From assembly GCA_945910005.1 (NCBI GenBank), contig OX246741.1:10836669-10900668 (forward strand): 64,000 nt of DNA, read 5' to 3'. The position numbers were made by a program, and so were the translations under genes. A model generated the notes under the pieces. It saw nothing but the letters and a program-made list of their open reading frames with translations. It had not been told where the DNA came from and ran no database searches. Shown in pieces: positions 12,305 to 25,338 of the stretch. This stretch comes from Isoperla grammatica (lineage: Eukaryota > Arthropoda > Insecta > Plecoptera > Perlodidae). The first letter of the stretch is position 1, and the number at the start of each line of letters is the position of its first letter.

Positions 12305-15300
12305 CTTCTCTTTTGTATGTCTTTGTACATATCATATGGCTTTCACATCTTTCCTCTTTCAACTTAAACATTCTTTTTCTATTGCTCTTTGCGACCTGCT
12401 GAACACCCACCCCTCTAAACCCACCCAAATGGATTGCCCTTATGACGACCCCGGTGATGTCTGATGGATCTGATTCAGCCGACATAGTTGTTAAAACAAA
12501 TTGCTAAATATATGTATATCGACGATGTGATAGCCAAGAAATAGTTTGAAACCGTGAGAAAGTAGAAAAATACAGATGGCGTCGTTGTTTGCGTCGTTGT
12601 CAACATGTTTTGTAACCTGTCGCCGAACGCAGAAAGTATAATGCAACAATAGAGTACTTTATATACCAAAGTATAGCTGATTTTACTCGCGACGGCGAAG
12701 AGGAAGTAGCCATTCTTGTAATACAGATTTAGTTTATTCGTTTATTTACTACATGGTTTAAGAGCAGTGTAGTCGCAAGAGGTGCCTGGCACCGTCCACA
12801 AATGAAACTAGTGAAACTTGCAGCAGAAAAGCAACAACATAACACACCAATAAAGGTGATACAACAACAACGTTTCAGACCAGCCAATATGTCGAATCAA
12901 TCAACAGTTGATAATGCACCGCCCCCCCCCCCCCCTTATAGATCCGCGCGGTGGTGTTGTTTAGGCGGCAGTGGTCATCATTCATTGGCGAGTGCTCTTG
13001 GCACCTTGCTAACAGTGTTATTGATTTGCAATTAACTGTTTGACAGTGATGTGATTACAGTTGCTTGCTTGTATATTGCCATAGTTTCGGGCTGGGTTTG
13101 TGTGATCGATAGATATATATACGACTAGTGGTTTCCACCCCCTACGCGTCGCATCGTTTACATACGCGAGGGTTGTGATAACACCTACCGGCTTTCTATG
13201 TGACGTGCTCCGTTTGTAACGGCTTGTTCACTCCGCCCGGCAGAAGAATCACTATCAAGCGGGTAGCGCCGACCGACGTTTCGTTAAGACAGCGCGCGTG
13301 AGGCGGCCGTATATTCTAAGAATGTATCATGAATGCTACTGTGACAGTCTTCCTTCAGACGTATAATCCGTCGTGTTCAATTAATGTATGGATATATTAT
13401 GCTCTTCTCAGTGATTGCTAATAGAACATGATTGTGTACAATTGGAACTCAACTCAAGTTAGTGAAGGCCTGGGGCAAAGCCCCAGATATTTTATATGTT
13501 TTTATTCCAAATGGTGGTATTTTTAGTGTGTTTTTGTATAGATAATTTATGTAACAACATATTATTCCCCAGTATACTGAAGGATCGAAACATTAGTTAT
13601 ATATTCCATCTTCACTCGAACATGAGTGCTTGCCCAAGTGCGCGTGTACTATATATATACACGTTGAGGGTCTCACTCCAAGAATAGGGCATTGTTAATT
13701 TAATGATCCACACACTTGGCTTTGTTTCCGTCTTGTAGTAGTAGAGTTGTTTGTGTGAGGACAGGGGATGTCAACCCTTGGAAGAGAGACAAAGCTGTCT
13801 CGTCTCTCACTGGGGGGGGGGGGGGATGATGTCGTCGTTGCTGGGGTGGGATGTGACCTTAGGAACGACTCCCTCCCCTCCCCCTCCCCCTCCCCCCACG
13901 TCATGACGAGTCGTCGTCAGTGTTGGTGAAAGAGTTCCGAGGAGTCAAACAGCTCCAGTTAGTCAAAAGCTTTGTTGGAATATCAACTTGACGAGTTTTC
14001 AAACACTTTGATGTACGGAATAGTCGTTCAGAGTCAGAAGCTCTATAGGATATATAATATTTTTAAATCTATTGCTCGATATGAGGCTTGGACGTTGACT
14101 TTTAGTTACTATTTGTTACCTTTAGTAAAGTGTACACATCGCTGGTAATTTGTCCCTGTTTGGGCTGAAGTTTGTGGCCTTGTTGTAAAAGGATAAACAC
14201 AGGATTGCTGTTTTAAAAAAGGTAAACAAAGTCAGTGAACTAAATGAAATAATTGTATATGCATATTATTGTATCTACTAGCCTAGAAGACTAACGAGTA
14301 AGAACATCAACGAGGGTTTGTTTATAAACTGCTCTAGCGAACACGGAGCCGTTGCCGATATTTCACAGCCGTCCAATTGGCTTCACAACAACTAGACAGG
14401 CTGTGGATTAAGCTAGCTACGCCGCGAGCAATATCGCGCGTATTTAATTAGGCGATAAATATATTCTGGAAAACAACTTGCTTGATTTCGCCGCCCCGAC
14501 AATTACCACGTTGGTGTACAGGAATGAATAATGTATATTCACATATTTACGCACCAAAACTCTCAACAACAATACGTTCACCCCTCGGGGGGGGGGGGGG
14601 GGGACTCATCTCATGCTGGTCTTATTTACTTGAAACAGGTACATCAGCGTTAAATAATATACAACATGTATTGGATATCTGATTTCCCCAAACACAGTGG
14701 ACCGTATTTACGAATGTATCAATCCGTATATGTATATCCGTATATAATGAATGATCAATCCGTAAATCTCTTCCTATCTCTGATGTAGTTAAATTTACAT
14801 TGCGTCGGTTAGTGACTGAAGAATCTGAATTTGAATCCATAGGTGTTGATATAGGAGATACTCATCTACTTTCTTTGCTTTATATATGTCGGGGATTGTT
14901 CATCCAACATCAGTGCTGCGTGTTTCGGAGCAATGCGGGGTGGTGTGGGTAGTTAATCTTGGGGCCCTATTCTTTCGAACTTGTTATGAGTAGTGAAGTA
15001 GTGAAGTTTGTTGTACGTAGTAGTGAACAAGTCCGAATTCAGACAGAATTCATTTCTGAATATAACAATAAAACGTTACAGAATAGGGCCCTGTTCGGTC
15101 TCTACCAAATGTTCTATACATCCACCACATTTCATGACCCGTAACTCCAATCCGTGAGTCCAAGTTGCCTCAGTGGTCCACCGCAGCTTGGTTTCTTACA
15201 TCTTCGTACCCGCTTGTCTTTCAATCAATAATATTTACAGCCGCCACACAGTAAGTAGTCCCAACGGAAGTATTCGTATTCCGATCTAAGGTCATTGTCT

Positions 15301-18065
15301 ACTGCCCCTTTCAACCGCGTCAGTTGAAAGAAAATCAACAGACAACTGGCGTTCTTCCCCACATTCGTAAATGCATGGTTCGGCTTAGTGGAGTGCACAG
15401 ATGGTTTGGCCACACCCAACGTTACAGGTAACCAACGGAAGGTTTTAAATTATCCCCAATGGACCTGTTTAGATTAGATGGTATAGGAATTAGCGAAGTA
15501 GAAAATTAAGTTGGACTCGGCAGTGTCGTAAGCATCAGAATACTTTCGTTGGGATAACTGTACTATTGGCACAATCACTTCGTTTATCAGCGTCTGCGGT
15601 CGACTGTTTCCGCCCGCGCTCTGTTATTCCCGCAAGAGGTAAAGTGACGCTACTTAGTGTTAAGTTGGCTACAGTCCCGCGTTCTCGTTTGGCACAGTTG
15701 GCCAGCCTGCGTTTACTTTGCCAATAAACAATGAATCCTAAGTGTTTGCTCTCGTTACATCTTCTCTAGGTAAACTCCGTTTCATTTAGACCTAAACTGT
15801 GTCCAAATGTCTCGGGGGGATTTGGCACAGGTCACGGAAACATCATAAAAACACGATTTATCTAATGGACCGAGTTTAATGAAACCGTTTTCTAAATTAA
15901 GACACACACACACATATTTATGAATCTATAAAGTGTAAGACAAGTTCATTGACCATTGGGGCGCTAAGCGGGACAACACGTGTCCCGTTGTCCCGCTCGT
16001 AAACATCCGACTTCTATCCACAACTTACAGTTATGTTGTTGTCTGGGTGTATTTGTTGGATGAGTCATATTGACGAATTGTGAAAGTGTGCGACGATGAA
16101 AATATTGTGACAGTTATTTAGTTTGACATTATGAATACTTGTCGACCATAAGCTAAACATATGACTAATTAGTTATCATATGTACAGTATAATAATTATG
16201 TTTGTACGGCGTCCAAATTTTGCAATAATAAAATTTACATTTTAATTGCATTGCACTTTTTATATGGAAATATATATTATAACGAATAACGAATAAACTG
16301 GAAATAGATATGTAATTGAAATTGCATACGTGTTCACTACCATTATTAGATGTAACCTCGTGGCTAAGTCTCACTGCAGGTTCATTGATTGCTGTTACAT
16401 AATTAACGATGACGACTCTCGACTAACAATAAGTGTAGATTTGTATTGATTAGCTTAGTTGCTAGCAGAGACATCATAATGTAGAATTGTAGATGAACCT
16501 CAGAGAATGAAGGCATAGCCATAAATGAACCACCCCGCATGCTTTTAACACAGATAACTTATTATGAATGTGTTATATTATGTGCTTTTAGCAAAGGATA
16601 AAACCTCTACGCTACTCTATAATTGCCGTTTTCACGATCAACCTTCGTCACGCGCCAGGGTCAAAGGTCAACTCCGACGTTTCACGGGCCACCGGTGAGA
16701 AACGTCCGTGCTAAACTGTGCGGTAGCCAGACGCTTGACTTTTGGCTCGTGGCGCGTGATTCTTGACTCTCAGTTCGCTTTTGTCGTCGTTTTGCATTCT
16801 CAAAACACTTTTCCTCCCGCAGCAACAAACAAGCCACCGCCCACTCGCTCTTCTTTTGTTCGCGGTAACAATGCGCTGTGAACAAGGCGGTGAACATACA
16901 CTTAACATGTGCGACATTTGTGTCGGGATCGCAATCGTACATTTTCCGATGCTAGATCGTTACGACATTACGATTTTATTGTGAACGGCGCCATATAAAC
17001 CATAAAAGTTAACTCTTTTACGATTTCCGGATTGCGATTGCGAACCCGATACCGAGAATTATTGTGGTCACTCTCAGCGCTCGTACAAGTTGGATAAGTT
17101 ATTTTCATTAGTTTTTGTATTATTTTTTTATTCTTTACATGACTTGTGATACAGATACATGTACATTTGTTTATGGAGATTTTAGTAGCTCAGTTCAGAA
17201 CCGATGGGATTACACAAGAAGAACGTAAATGAAAAGTAACATTTCGTTCATATCACAGCGTCGGGTTGAACTTTTGAAACAAAACACTCCATTCTTTCCA
17301 TCTTTATGACAGTCTTTTCATTTCTTTTCGTAAACGCAAATCCCGGATCATCTGCTGCTGAAAATAATCCAATCTTTGTCTTGCTCCTTCTTTCCATTCC
17401 GTTGCGATTCTGAAAAAAAATAAACCAAGCGAAGCTGGAAAAACATTGTCTACACATTGGTAGTAATTGGTTTTACTTGCAGAACCCGAGAAAAAGAATA
17501 CAAATCAACGAGACATGAAGAACCTGCGCGGTTTTTATACCTTCGGGCAGGTTTGGCCGCCGGTAAAGAAGTTACGTGTCGTTATTAGTTTTACTTTGAC
17601 TTCGACCCTCCAGAAGTGACGTCATCACTTTCGTCGCCATCGCGGGACCGTTCACAAAATGGCCGCCTCTCACATATATTGATGATTTGAAGGTGTCTTA
17701 AAACAACACGCGTTTCGGCCATACTGGCGTTATATTTCAGTATGTTGCCATGGAGAAACGTTTGAAGCCAATTTTTATAAAAAATAAAACACTTTTTTTT
17801 TAAAGTAAAATTGATTTGTTTGTTAATTTGTGATTTTTATCTTAAATCTTTTCAGTTCGTAACACCACTTTGAAGTGATTTAGAAGTTATACCTGCTCAT
17901 CTTGTATAGCTTATGCTCAAATGGTAAATAGGACCTAGATAGCCGCTGTGACGTCACGCGAGATAAACCATTTAATGTCAGCTGTCCAGTCTACATTGGG
18001 TGACCGCAAGGATCCAGCGTACTAAAGATAATTAGAAAAATACATATTACGTAAAAAGGATTTGG
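12305..18065. other. Intergenic, no gene recognised
   Basis: Mostly unique AT-rich DNA with C/G homopolymers (12921-12934, 13812-13825, 14588-14603). A GC-richer stretch at 13130-13310 could be a promoter or CpG-rich element but has no recognisable exon beside it. No reading frame has family features. Confidence 0.45.
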
Positions 18066-18310
18066 CTACTATTATAGTGTAAATAACCGCAGCCATCTTT
18101 ATACGGTCTTTTGTCGCCATTACAGAATGAATGACAAAATGGCCGCCCGTCGCCGCCCTACACCTTAAGGCGCAGGTTTTTAAGACGCGTAGGTTTTACT
18201 ACTATTATAGTCATACATATAACGCACATAGCCGCAGCCATTTATATACGGTCTTTCGTCGCCATCGAATGCATGACAAAATGGCCGCCCTATGACGTAA
18301 CACGAGCGGT
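18066..18310 (+). repeat. Two diverged tandem copies with an AAAATGGCCGCC word
   Basis: Segments around 18066-18150 and 18200-18300 share CCGCAGCCAT, TATACGGTCTTT, GTCGCCAT and GACAAAATGGCCGCCC. A third partial match (GTCGCCATCGCGGGA, then CAAAATGGCCGCCTC) lies at 17632-17668. Confidence 0.6.
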
Positions 18311-18625
18311 CGTCACAGGAGCGCGTACTGCTCTAATCAACGCCGGGGTCTGTGTACGTAGGTAATTAGTCCAATTACTGCAGCAAGTACCCCGCGCCCG
18401 GCCGAGTAGGTTCTCCAAGATTATCTACTAACTTGTAACTCATTGAAGCCTCCACTCAACTCTGCCTCTGCGGGCGTATTGGACTAGCGCAACTTGATCT
18501 TCAGTCTTCACTCAAACTGAATTACATAACTTCGACGTGGAAAACGTTTTTCAATTTCAAAATAGTTTCGAGCATAATGGAAATATTTCGTTATAGCTCG
18601 GCTCGAGGCTATTTCAAGTAACTTA

Positions 18626-18772
18626 GGTTGGAATTCATAGTCGGCCCCTACACCTAGGGGCACCCATTGTTGCTATGGATTTGTTTTGTTTATGGGAAAT
18701 AACATGGAAACAATTGTTACCTTAGCAACAATGGGCGCCCCTAGGTGTAGGGGCCGACTATGAATTCCAACC
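18626..18772. mobile_element. Foldback MITE, PIF/Harbinger-like, copy 1
   Basis: 147 bases with near-perfect terminal inverted repeats of about 47 bases starting GGTTGGAATTCATAGTCGGC. The loop includes TTTGTTTTGTTTATGGG. It is flanked by TTA on the left and TAA on the right, consistent with a TWA-type duplication that has changed by one base. Confidence 0.85.
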
Positions 18773-20195
18773 TAAGCCTATATCTCACCCCTTAAGTTCG
18801 TGTTTTTAAAAGCGTTGCCCTTTTGTGTGAGTTTAAATAAATAAACGTTCGCTATTCGTTTTCGTCCTCGCAAACGGGCTTTGCAATTACTGCCCCAATG
18901 CGGATTGGATATAAATAAACCGCTTGCACGTGCTTTGAATGTCCCGAGACCTCTATAAAACTGCATTCTTATTGTATTCAGAATTTTTAACTTCGGATTT
19001 TACGAAGTTTTTATCACTGTGATTTATCCGAAAATATATTATCAATTATCATTGAAATATTCTATTTTTAAATTATTATTGTAAAATCGCTTAGAGTTAC
19101 TCATTTCTTCGTAAGTTCTCGAAAGTTTCACGCTAACCCCATTAGCAGTCGAGCAAACACAAGTCAACTGTGTGCCCATACTTCTTTTATTCAAGTTATT
19201 TTTGTTCAAGTCAGATAAAACGGACTCTTGTGTAACTATCGGTTAAATCACAGATTCCAGGCATTATTGAAGTTCTTTGGAACACATACCTCTTTGGAGT
19301 AGCTAGCTACTCAACCATCAAAGGCATCAAAGGCGACGCAAGGCTTTGCTCTTGACATGTCTATATACTACGTAGTTGAATAATGCCCGCCCGCAAGGGT
19401 TGCAAAAAATCATCAAAGTGTCTGTGTGTGTATCGGTCTGTCTGTTTGAAGGAACTGTGGCCACAGTCGATAGATAACAGTCGATGTAATAACATTTCCC
19501 CCCACCCCTCCGATCATCTGGTCATTACTCGAGAGCTTCCACGTAACCGTGTGATAGAGATCCTTTGACGTTTGTGTACTCGGCCACAACGTGGTAAAAT
19601 ATTCCGAAATGCGTTTAATTTTCTATCTACATTATAATCCATCCATTTCATGTTCCAAGCAATATACGATAGTAAATTATCACTAATGAACCTGTTGTAA
19701 GTATTTGGATAAAACTAGAGAACTAGATAATTAAGTTGGAACTATTGAAATCGACAATTTTATCAGCATGATACTATAGTTACTTTGGGACAAGTTTAGT
19801 GCATAGATAGACCTTGTTCGAACGTCTTCGAGTCAAGAAGCGAGTATTATAGTTGTGGCCAATTTCGTAGTAGAGCGTCGGCATTTTCTTTCTACCCTCT
19901 TTGGAAATGTTTGGATATCTGTCAATGTCTAATGTTTTTGTTATTACTTTCGGTCTGTGGGAGAGACGTGCTATAGCACTGTGTTTGTTTGTCTGTCCGT
20001 CAATAACAACCCCTTTGAGTACATAATTCGTTCGCAGTGACGGCGAAGAAACCGCGCCCACGAAATTGGCAACAAGTATATTAATAGCGCTCATAAAGTG
20101 TTTGCGTGCGGTTGACGCGTTCTGGCCACGCGAGGTGTCAAGCAACAGGTGAACCTGCTCACGGCCCGCGGTCACATGCACCGCCTTTATAAACT

Positions 20196-20270
20196 AGGTC
20201 CGTCAATCCCCTGGCGGGGGCTCGTAGAACTCCTAGGTTTACCGAACCTCGCTAGGGGATTGACGGACCT
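20196..20270. repeat. Short inverted repeat (foldback)
   Basis: AGGTCCGTCAATCCCCT on the left pairs with AGGGGATTGACGGACCT on the right around a loop of about 40 bases. No clear target duplication is seen. Confidence 0.7.
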
Positions 20271-20379
20271 TGGGGGCAGGGTTGAGGACCCTTTGTTCTA
20301 AACCCCATCTGGGCAACTTAAGTCTCTCCCAACTTTAGAAGAGAACGATTTCACACAAGAGATGGTTGCCACGTGGTTT

Positions 20380-20540
20380 CTATGGGCCACAGTAAGGTGA
20401 GAGCCACTAATTCGGAAGGTGGCCGGTTTGATACCGGTCACTGCAGGGCAATCATGACTGAGGTTAATTTCGATGTTTTACTCAGTCACTAGGCGAATGC
20501 TGGGATTAATTCCTATAAGACAGTCCTCGCACAATCACCT
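20380..20540 (+). mobile_element. Possible tRNA-derived SINE
   Basis: GGCCACAGTAAGGTGAGAGCC (box A region, degenerate) is followed by GGTTTGATACC (one or two changes from box B), at tRNA-like spacing. The tail differs from the other SINEs. Support is moderate. Confidence 0.4.
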
Positions 20541-22427
20541 ATTCCAGTAGGCCTACGCAAGACGGAACCGGTTGAAACTTGCGCCCGGGTTACGGAATAG
20601 GAGGCTCAACTTTACAACCGGTTACAATCGCCTAAAACTGTTCTGGAACGAGGACCTTGAAGGAGGATATATCCGGTAAAGGTGTTATGTACCATACGGA
20701 AAGGATTTCTGTGGAAAATTCCCCCCAAGTCCTGACTAGAATAAATAAGTAACTGTTCGTTTACAGTCACTGTTTATAAAGATGATTCATGCCGGCAGGA
20801 TAACTATCGAAGTGAAAGTAGGTTCCAAATTCAAAACTATATACCGTAAGATCATTGCTACACTCCTTACAAGGGGTAGGGAAGAACGAGGGGGAGGCGA
20901 GGGAATGTAACCCGTATGTAAGGAACGAATAGAATTTAATACATTTCTAGCATGTCTGGACTCAGCACTTGGAAGAAAAAACAAAAAAGTATGAGCAAAG
21001 TTTTAATTACATTTTAATGAGTTATACAGACCCGTAAGATTATATGAAATGAAAGATCTTGAGAAACGCGCGGAAATGGGAAACTTTACCGTCAAGACAA
21101 TTGCGGTCTCCCGGGACGAAGGGAAACTTTCAAGTAAATACCCGAGACCTGAGACATTCAAAATCCGTTAAGGATTACGTTCTCAAATCATTCTGGGCTG
21201 TACGCAATTACTAGACTTCCGAAATTGTTCGTTTTTATTGTATATCGTTGCAACCTCAAACTGGTGAAAAGAAATATCCACTTGTCCCCCGCAGGCAGTA
21301 GAGCCTCTGCAATGCATTCTGGGAGATGCTTGGTCACACGAATTTATGTTTACTAAATTTAAAGAGAGACTCCAGCCGCAGGGGGTGGAAAATATTGTAA
21401 ATTATCTTCATATGAGAGTCTGGATAATGACTTTCTAATTATATTTACATTCAAAATTACAATATGTTGGTGTTAGCACTAATACTGTTATGATGTTGAA
21501 AATATAAAGCAAGACTTCGGAGCATAGACTTGAGGTCTTTGTATGAATCACTGAAGGTTTAACATTGAATCCTGTCGCAAATAATCACCAAAGCCTCCAG
21601 GGATAACCGACGGATAAGGGAAATAACATATTTCGCTCAACGTTCATGAACGTACGTCCAACTTCCTTCAACGACCCTTAAACTTTCGAGCCGTCAGCCG
21701 GGGCCGCTTCTATAACGTTCAAACTCTCGCGACGACTTTTGCCAGCCGAGAAAATCAATCGCCTTCGTCGAAGTGAGTGGAGACTCTCATCTCCCGCCAC
21801 TCACACACTCACTCACACACACTCACACACACTCACGACAATCTTGCGTGGTGGCCGCACATGATTACAACCGTGTAATAACATCCTGCGCAAAGTGTGA
21901 CGCGATTGCGTCTTCCCCCGCGCACACATTGATTCCATGCATGGGTATCTGGGGCAAACACCCCTAGGGTATGATTTGCCACGCCGAACTGAATATGTGC
22001 ACATTTTATGCCCGTGTACTGGCATGTGGGGATACAATTAATGATGAGGTGGAGTTTAGTCCCTTGTTGGCTGCTGATATAGTAGCGTTCACGCCCCAAG
22101 TCTCACCCCTATAGGCACAGTCCATCGATAGGGCTGCAACAATTGATACCGCATTCAGTACTCCGACTGCCTGATCACCTGTCAGTGTCACTTTTTACTT
22201 TTCCGTTTACATAAAACGCGACGAAAATAAAGGTCTCTAGGTATGTTTGGCTTTTTGTATTATTCAATTTTGTACTTTAGTGAGACTTCAAATTGTTTTA
22301 TATTGCCCAATTCAACAAGATCCATGGCTGCCGAAATTCAATTTATAGGGCCTACCAAATATGGCTCCCGTTTTACCTATATCTATGGTTTACTATATAA
22401 GTCGTTGTTTCCAATCCAAGATAGATA
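20541..22427. other. Intergenic, no gene recognised
   Basis: Contains a (CA)n-like block at 21800-21836 (CACTCACACACTCAC units). There are no supported coding features. Confidence 0.5.
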
Positions 22428-23246
22428 TAACAGAGTTGTCTCAGAGCTGTGATTCGATACATATCGAATCGAGCACTCACAAAACACTCGTCGCAGTGGT
22501 ATAACACAGTTGTCTCAGAGCTGAGATTCGATACATATCGAATCGAGCACTCACAGAACACTCGTCGCCGTGGTAACACAGTTGTCTCATAGCTGAGATT
22601 TGATACATATCGAATCGAGCACTCACAGAACACTCGTCGCAGTGGTAACACAGAGAGCTGAGATTCGATACATATCGATTCGAGCACTCACAGAACACTC
22701 GTCGCAGTAGTAACACAGTTGTCTCAGAGCTGAGATTCGATACATATCGAATCGAGCACTCACAAAACACTCGTCGCAGTGATAACACAGTTGTCTCAGA
22801 GCTGAGATTCGATACATATCGATTCGAGCACTCACAGAACACTCGTCGCAGTGGTAACACAGTTGTCTCAGAGCTGAGATTCGATACATATCGAATCGAG
22901 CACTCACAAAACACTCGTCGCAGTGGTAACACAGTTGTCTCAGAGCTGAGATTCGACACATATCGAATCGAGCACTCACAGAACACTCGTCGCAGTGGTA
23001 ACACAGTTGTCTCAGAGCTGAGATTCGATACATATCGATTCGAGCACTCACAAAACACTCGTCGCAGTGGTAATATACAGTTGTCTCAGAGTAGAGATTC
23101 GATACATATCGAATCGAGCACTCACAGAACACTTATCGCAGTGGTAACACAGTTGTCTCATAGCTGTGATTCGATACATATCGAATCAATACATATCGAT
23201 CGAGCACTCACAGAACACTCGTCGCAGTGGTATAACACAGTTGTCT
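22428..23246 (-). repeat. 72-bp tandem repeat, about eleven copies, open in frame on the minus strand
   Basis: The unit includes TAACACAGTTGTCTCAGAGC, then GAGATTCGATACATATCGAA and AGCACTCACAGAACACTCGT. The unit length is a multiple of three, so the minus strand stays open for up to 193 codons repeating a 24-residue motif (VFCECSIRYVSNLSSETTVL). There is no start context, splice logic or similarity, so I treat this as a satellite rather than a gene. The centre of each unit is a near-palindrome around CGATACATATCG. Confidence 0.85.
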
Positions 23247-24484
23247 TGAGAAATGAAGTGGAATCTGCGGGACTCTTGACGGGGAATGAAGACGGATGGA
23301 TGGCCGACTATGGGGAGAGACGAGTCAGACAGGGGTGCGAGGGGGGGGGGGAGAGGGGGGGGGAGAAAGTACGCCGCTGTCTCCGACGTCGCACCAGTCT
23401 CGATCACGTGACCCATGTAATCCGACTGATTGCGTCGCTTCTCCCCAAGCGATCAGCGACCCCGTAGAGCGGATTCGTGTGATATTCATCCCTCGGGGCC
23501 CAAACAGCGCTGACATACATTCCATAGGGCGGTTCGATTTATTGATTTCATCTACAAAATTAAATAAATCTATAGTACATGTTTCAACACCGTATCAAAT
23601 TGAATTGCTCGGGTCCCAAATTTACCAATTCCGATTTAGTAAGCTGAGTTTGGTAACTATATGGTTTCCAGAAAAATTACATTAAAAAATACATGGCAGT
23701 CGATATGTTTGTTCGAAAAGAAATTTTAAAAAGTTGGTGAAACCGGCCCTTAGTGAACACTTAGTGTTCAACCAGGCTCTGAACTGAATTATTGTTCACC
23801 TCACGACGACCCCGGCGATGTTATATATCAGAGCCGCGATTCTGTAAGGATCTTGTTAGCCTTACAGAATAGGGGCCCCGATTCGGCCGACGTCACAAGA
23901 TCTAGATATCGAATGCGCCGTAAAACAACAACTAAAACATGTTGCCTAATAATAATAAAACACGGTTATGAAGACGCGAAGTCAAACGCATCAATTTTCT
24001 CGTGAGATGTAAATAGACGTTTGGCGGCCGTCAAATATGAGCGTTTGAGTTACTTTCGTACTAAGTAACCCATAGAGAAATAAAGTAACCAGCTAAACGT
24101 CGTCGAAACCTTATCGTGTTTTGTTTTAAGATACCCTGTGTGAAATCGTTTTCTTGAAATGTCTCATCTAAGTATCTCTATTAACGTCTACACGCGGGAC
24201 CAGAGTATGACTGAGCTCACTGTATGAGCTGTCTTTATTCGTCGGGACATTTTGCCCTGATCTCCCGAGAGAGTCTCGCACACAGCGAGAGCAAAGTCGA
24301 TATTAAACTTATTCCATGCAAAACTTCTCGTCGAAGGCGTCTCCACTGAATCGCGTTTGACACAGAAAAGTCTACTCTAATGAAACCATCTCGGATTCAC
24401 TTTGCCCTTTAGCCCTGCATCGATTTCCGGCGAGACTTGGGTGGGTGCAAATAATCTTCGAGGTGTTTATCTCAAGCCACTGCA

Positions 24485-24555
24485 CTGGAGCTAGGTTCAC
24501 AGCCCTTGGAGCACACTGGAGCTAGCTTCACAGCCCTTGGAGCACACTGGAGCAT
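24485..24555 (+). repeat. Two-copy 38-bp direct repeat
   Basis: GAGCTAGSTTCACAGCCCTT and GGAGCACACTG occur twice in succession, with a third partial copy. Confidence 0.7.
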
Positions 24556-25188
24556 TACGAACTCCCAGCCATAATCAAGTTTCCTCTCAAAACTGGATGT
24601 TTGTGTTTGATACACTGAAATCGACCAATTTCTATAAATTATGCTTATCTAAGCCTAAATCGACCAAAACATTTTAATTCATGCATTTTGATAAAAATCT
24701 TGCCGAATGCAAACTAACATTTTTGATTTTCAACGGAACGGGTAACTTGGTCAGATGTTATCGAAATCTTACAAAATCAACGAATTGTGCTTATTGGAGC
24801 CTGAAACGCTCAAAAACACTCGTTTTATACAGCAGAAGGCACCAGCCGAAATACAACACTAATTTGCGCAGTCATGGATAGAATTTCAAGTTTAATATAA
24901 GTTGGAACCATTGTATTCAGCTAGGTCATACTTGACGTTAGTCCAAGTTTAGCATAGCTATACTTGCACGTCGAACGAATTTCAGAACTAAATTCAGTTA
25001 AATATATCTATATCGACTCCGGTGCTTCTAGAACACGTATATCATATCGCTGCACACGCGGCGCTTCTGCTGTGCTCGTCCGTGCGTGGGATCGAACCCC
25101 GCCTGCCGTCCCGTCCCGTCCCACGAGAGATTTATCAGCGCGTCAGGCTCCACCAATTCACTTAGCTCGCTCGGTTTTATCTGTCCCC

Positions 25189-25285
25189 GGGGTTTTAACG
25201 CCCATCCAGTTGTTTTAACGCTCATCCAGGTGTTTTAACGCCCATCCAGGTGTTTTAACGCCCATCCAGGTGTTTTAACGCCGAC
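25189..25285 (+). repeat. 21-bp tandem repeat, five copies
   Basis: GTGTTTTAACGCCCATCCAG repeats with few changes and lies about 50 bases before the large higher-order array. Confidence 0.9.
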
Positions 25286-25338
25286 GAGCGGTGGTAGCGA
25301 TAAATGCAGTTTGAAACTGTTGCCGCAACCCTTCGTCG

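Noticed and set aside
12802..13035. 77-codon frame with a poly-Pro run and hydrophobic end
   Set aside because: The proline run comes from a C homopolymer, and no exon signals or similarity support it.
19780..20181. 133-codon minus-strand frame
   Set aside because: No recognisable domain, no splice context and ordinary composition; its length alone does not support a gene in this much non-coding DNA.
22477..23058. 193-codon minus-strand frame as a Cys-rich repeat protein
   Set aside because: The frame is forced open by a 72-bp period divisible by three; it shows no splice signals, start context or known domain.
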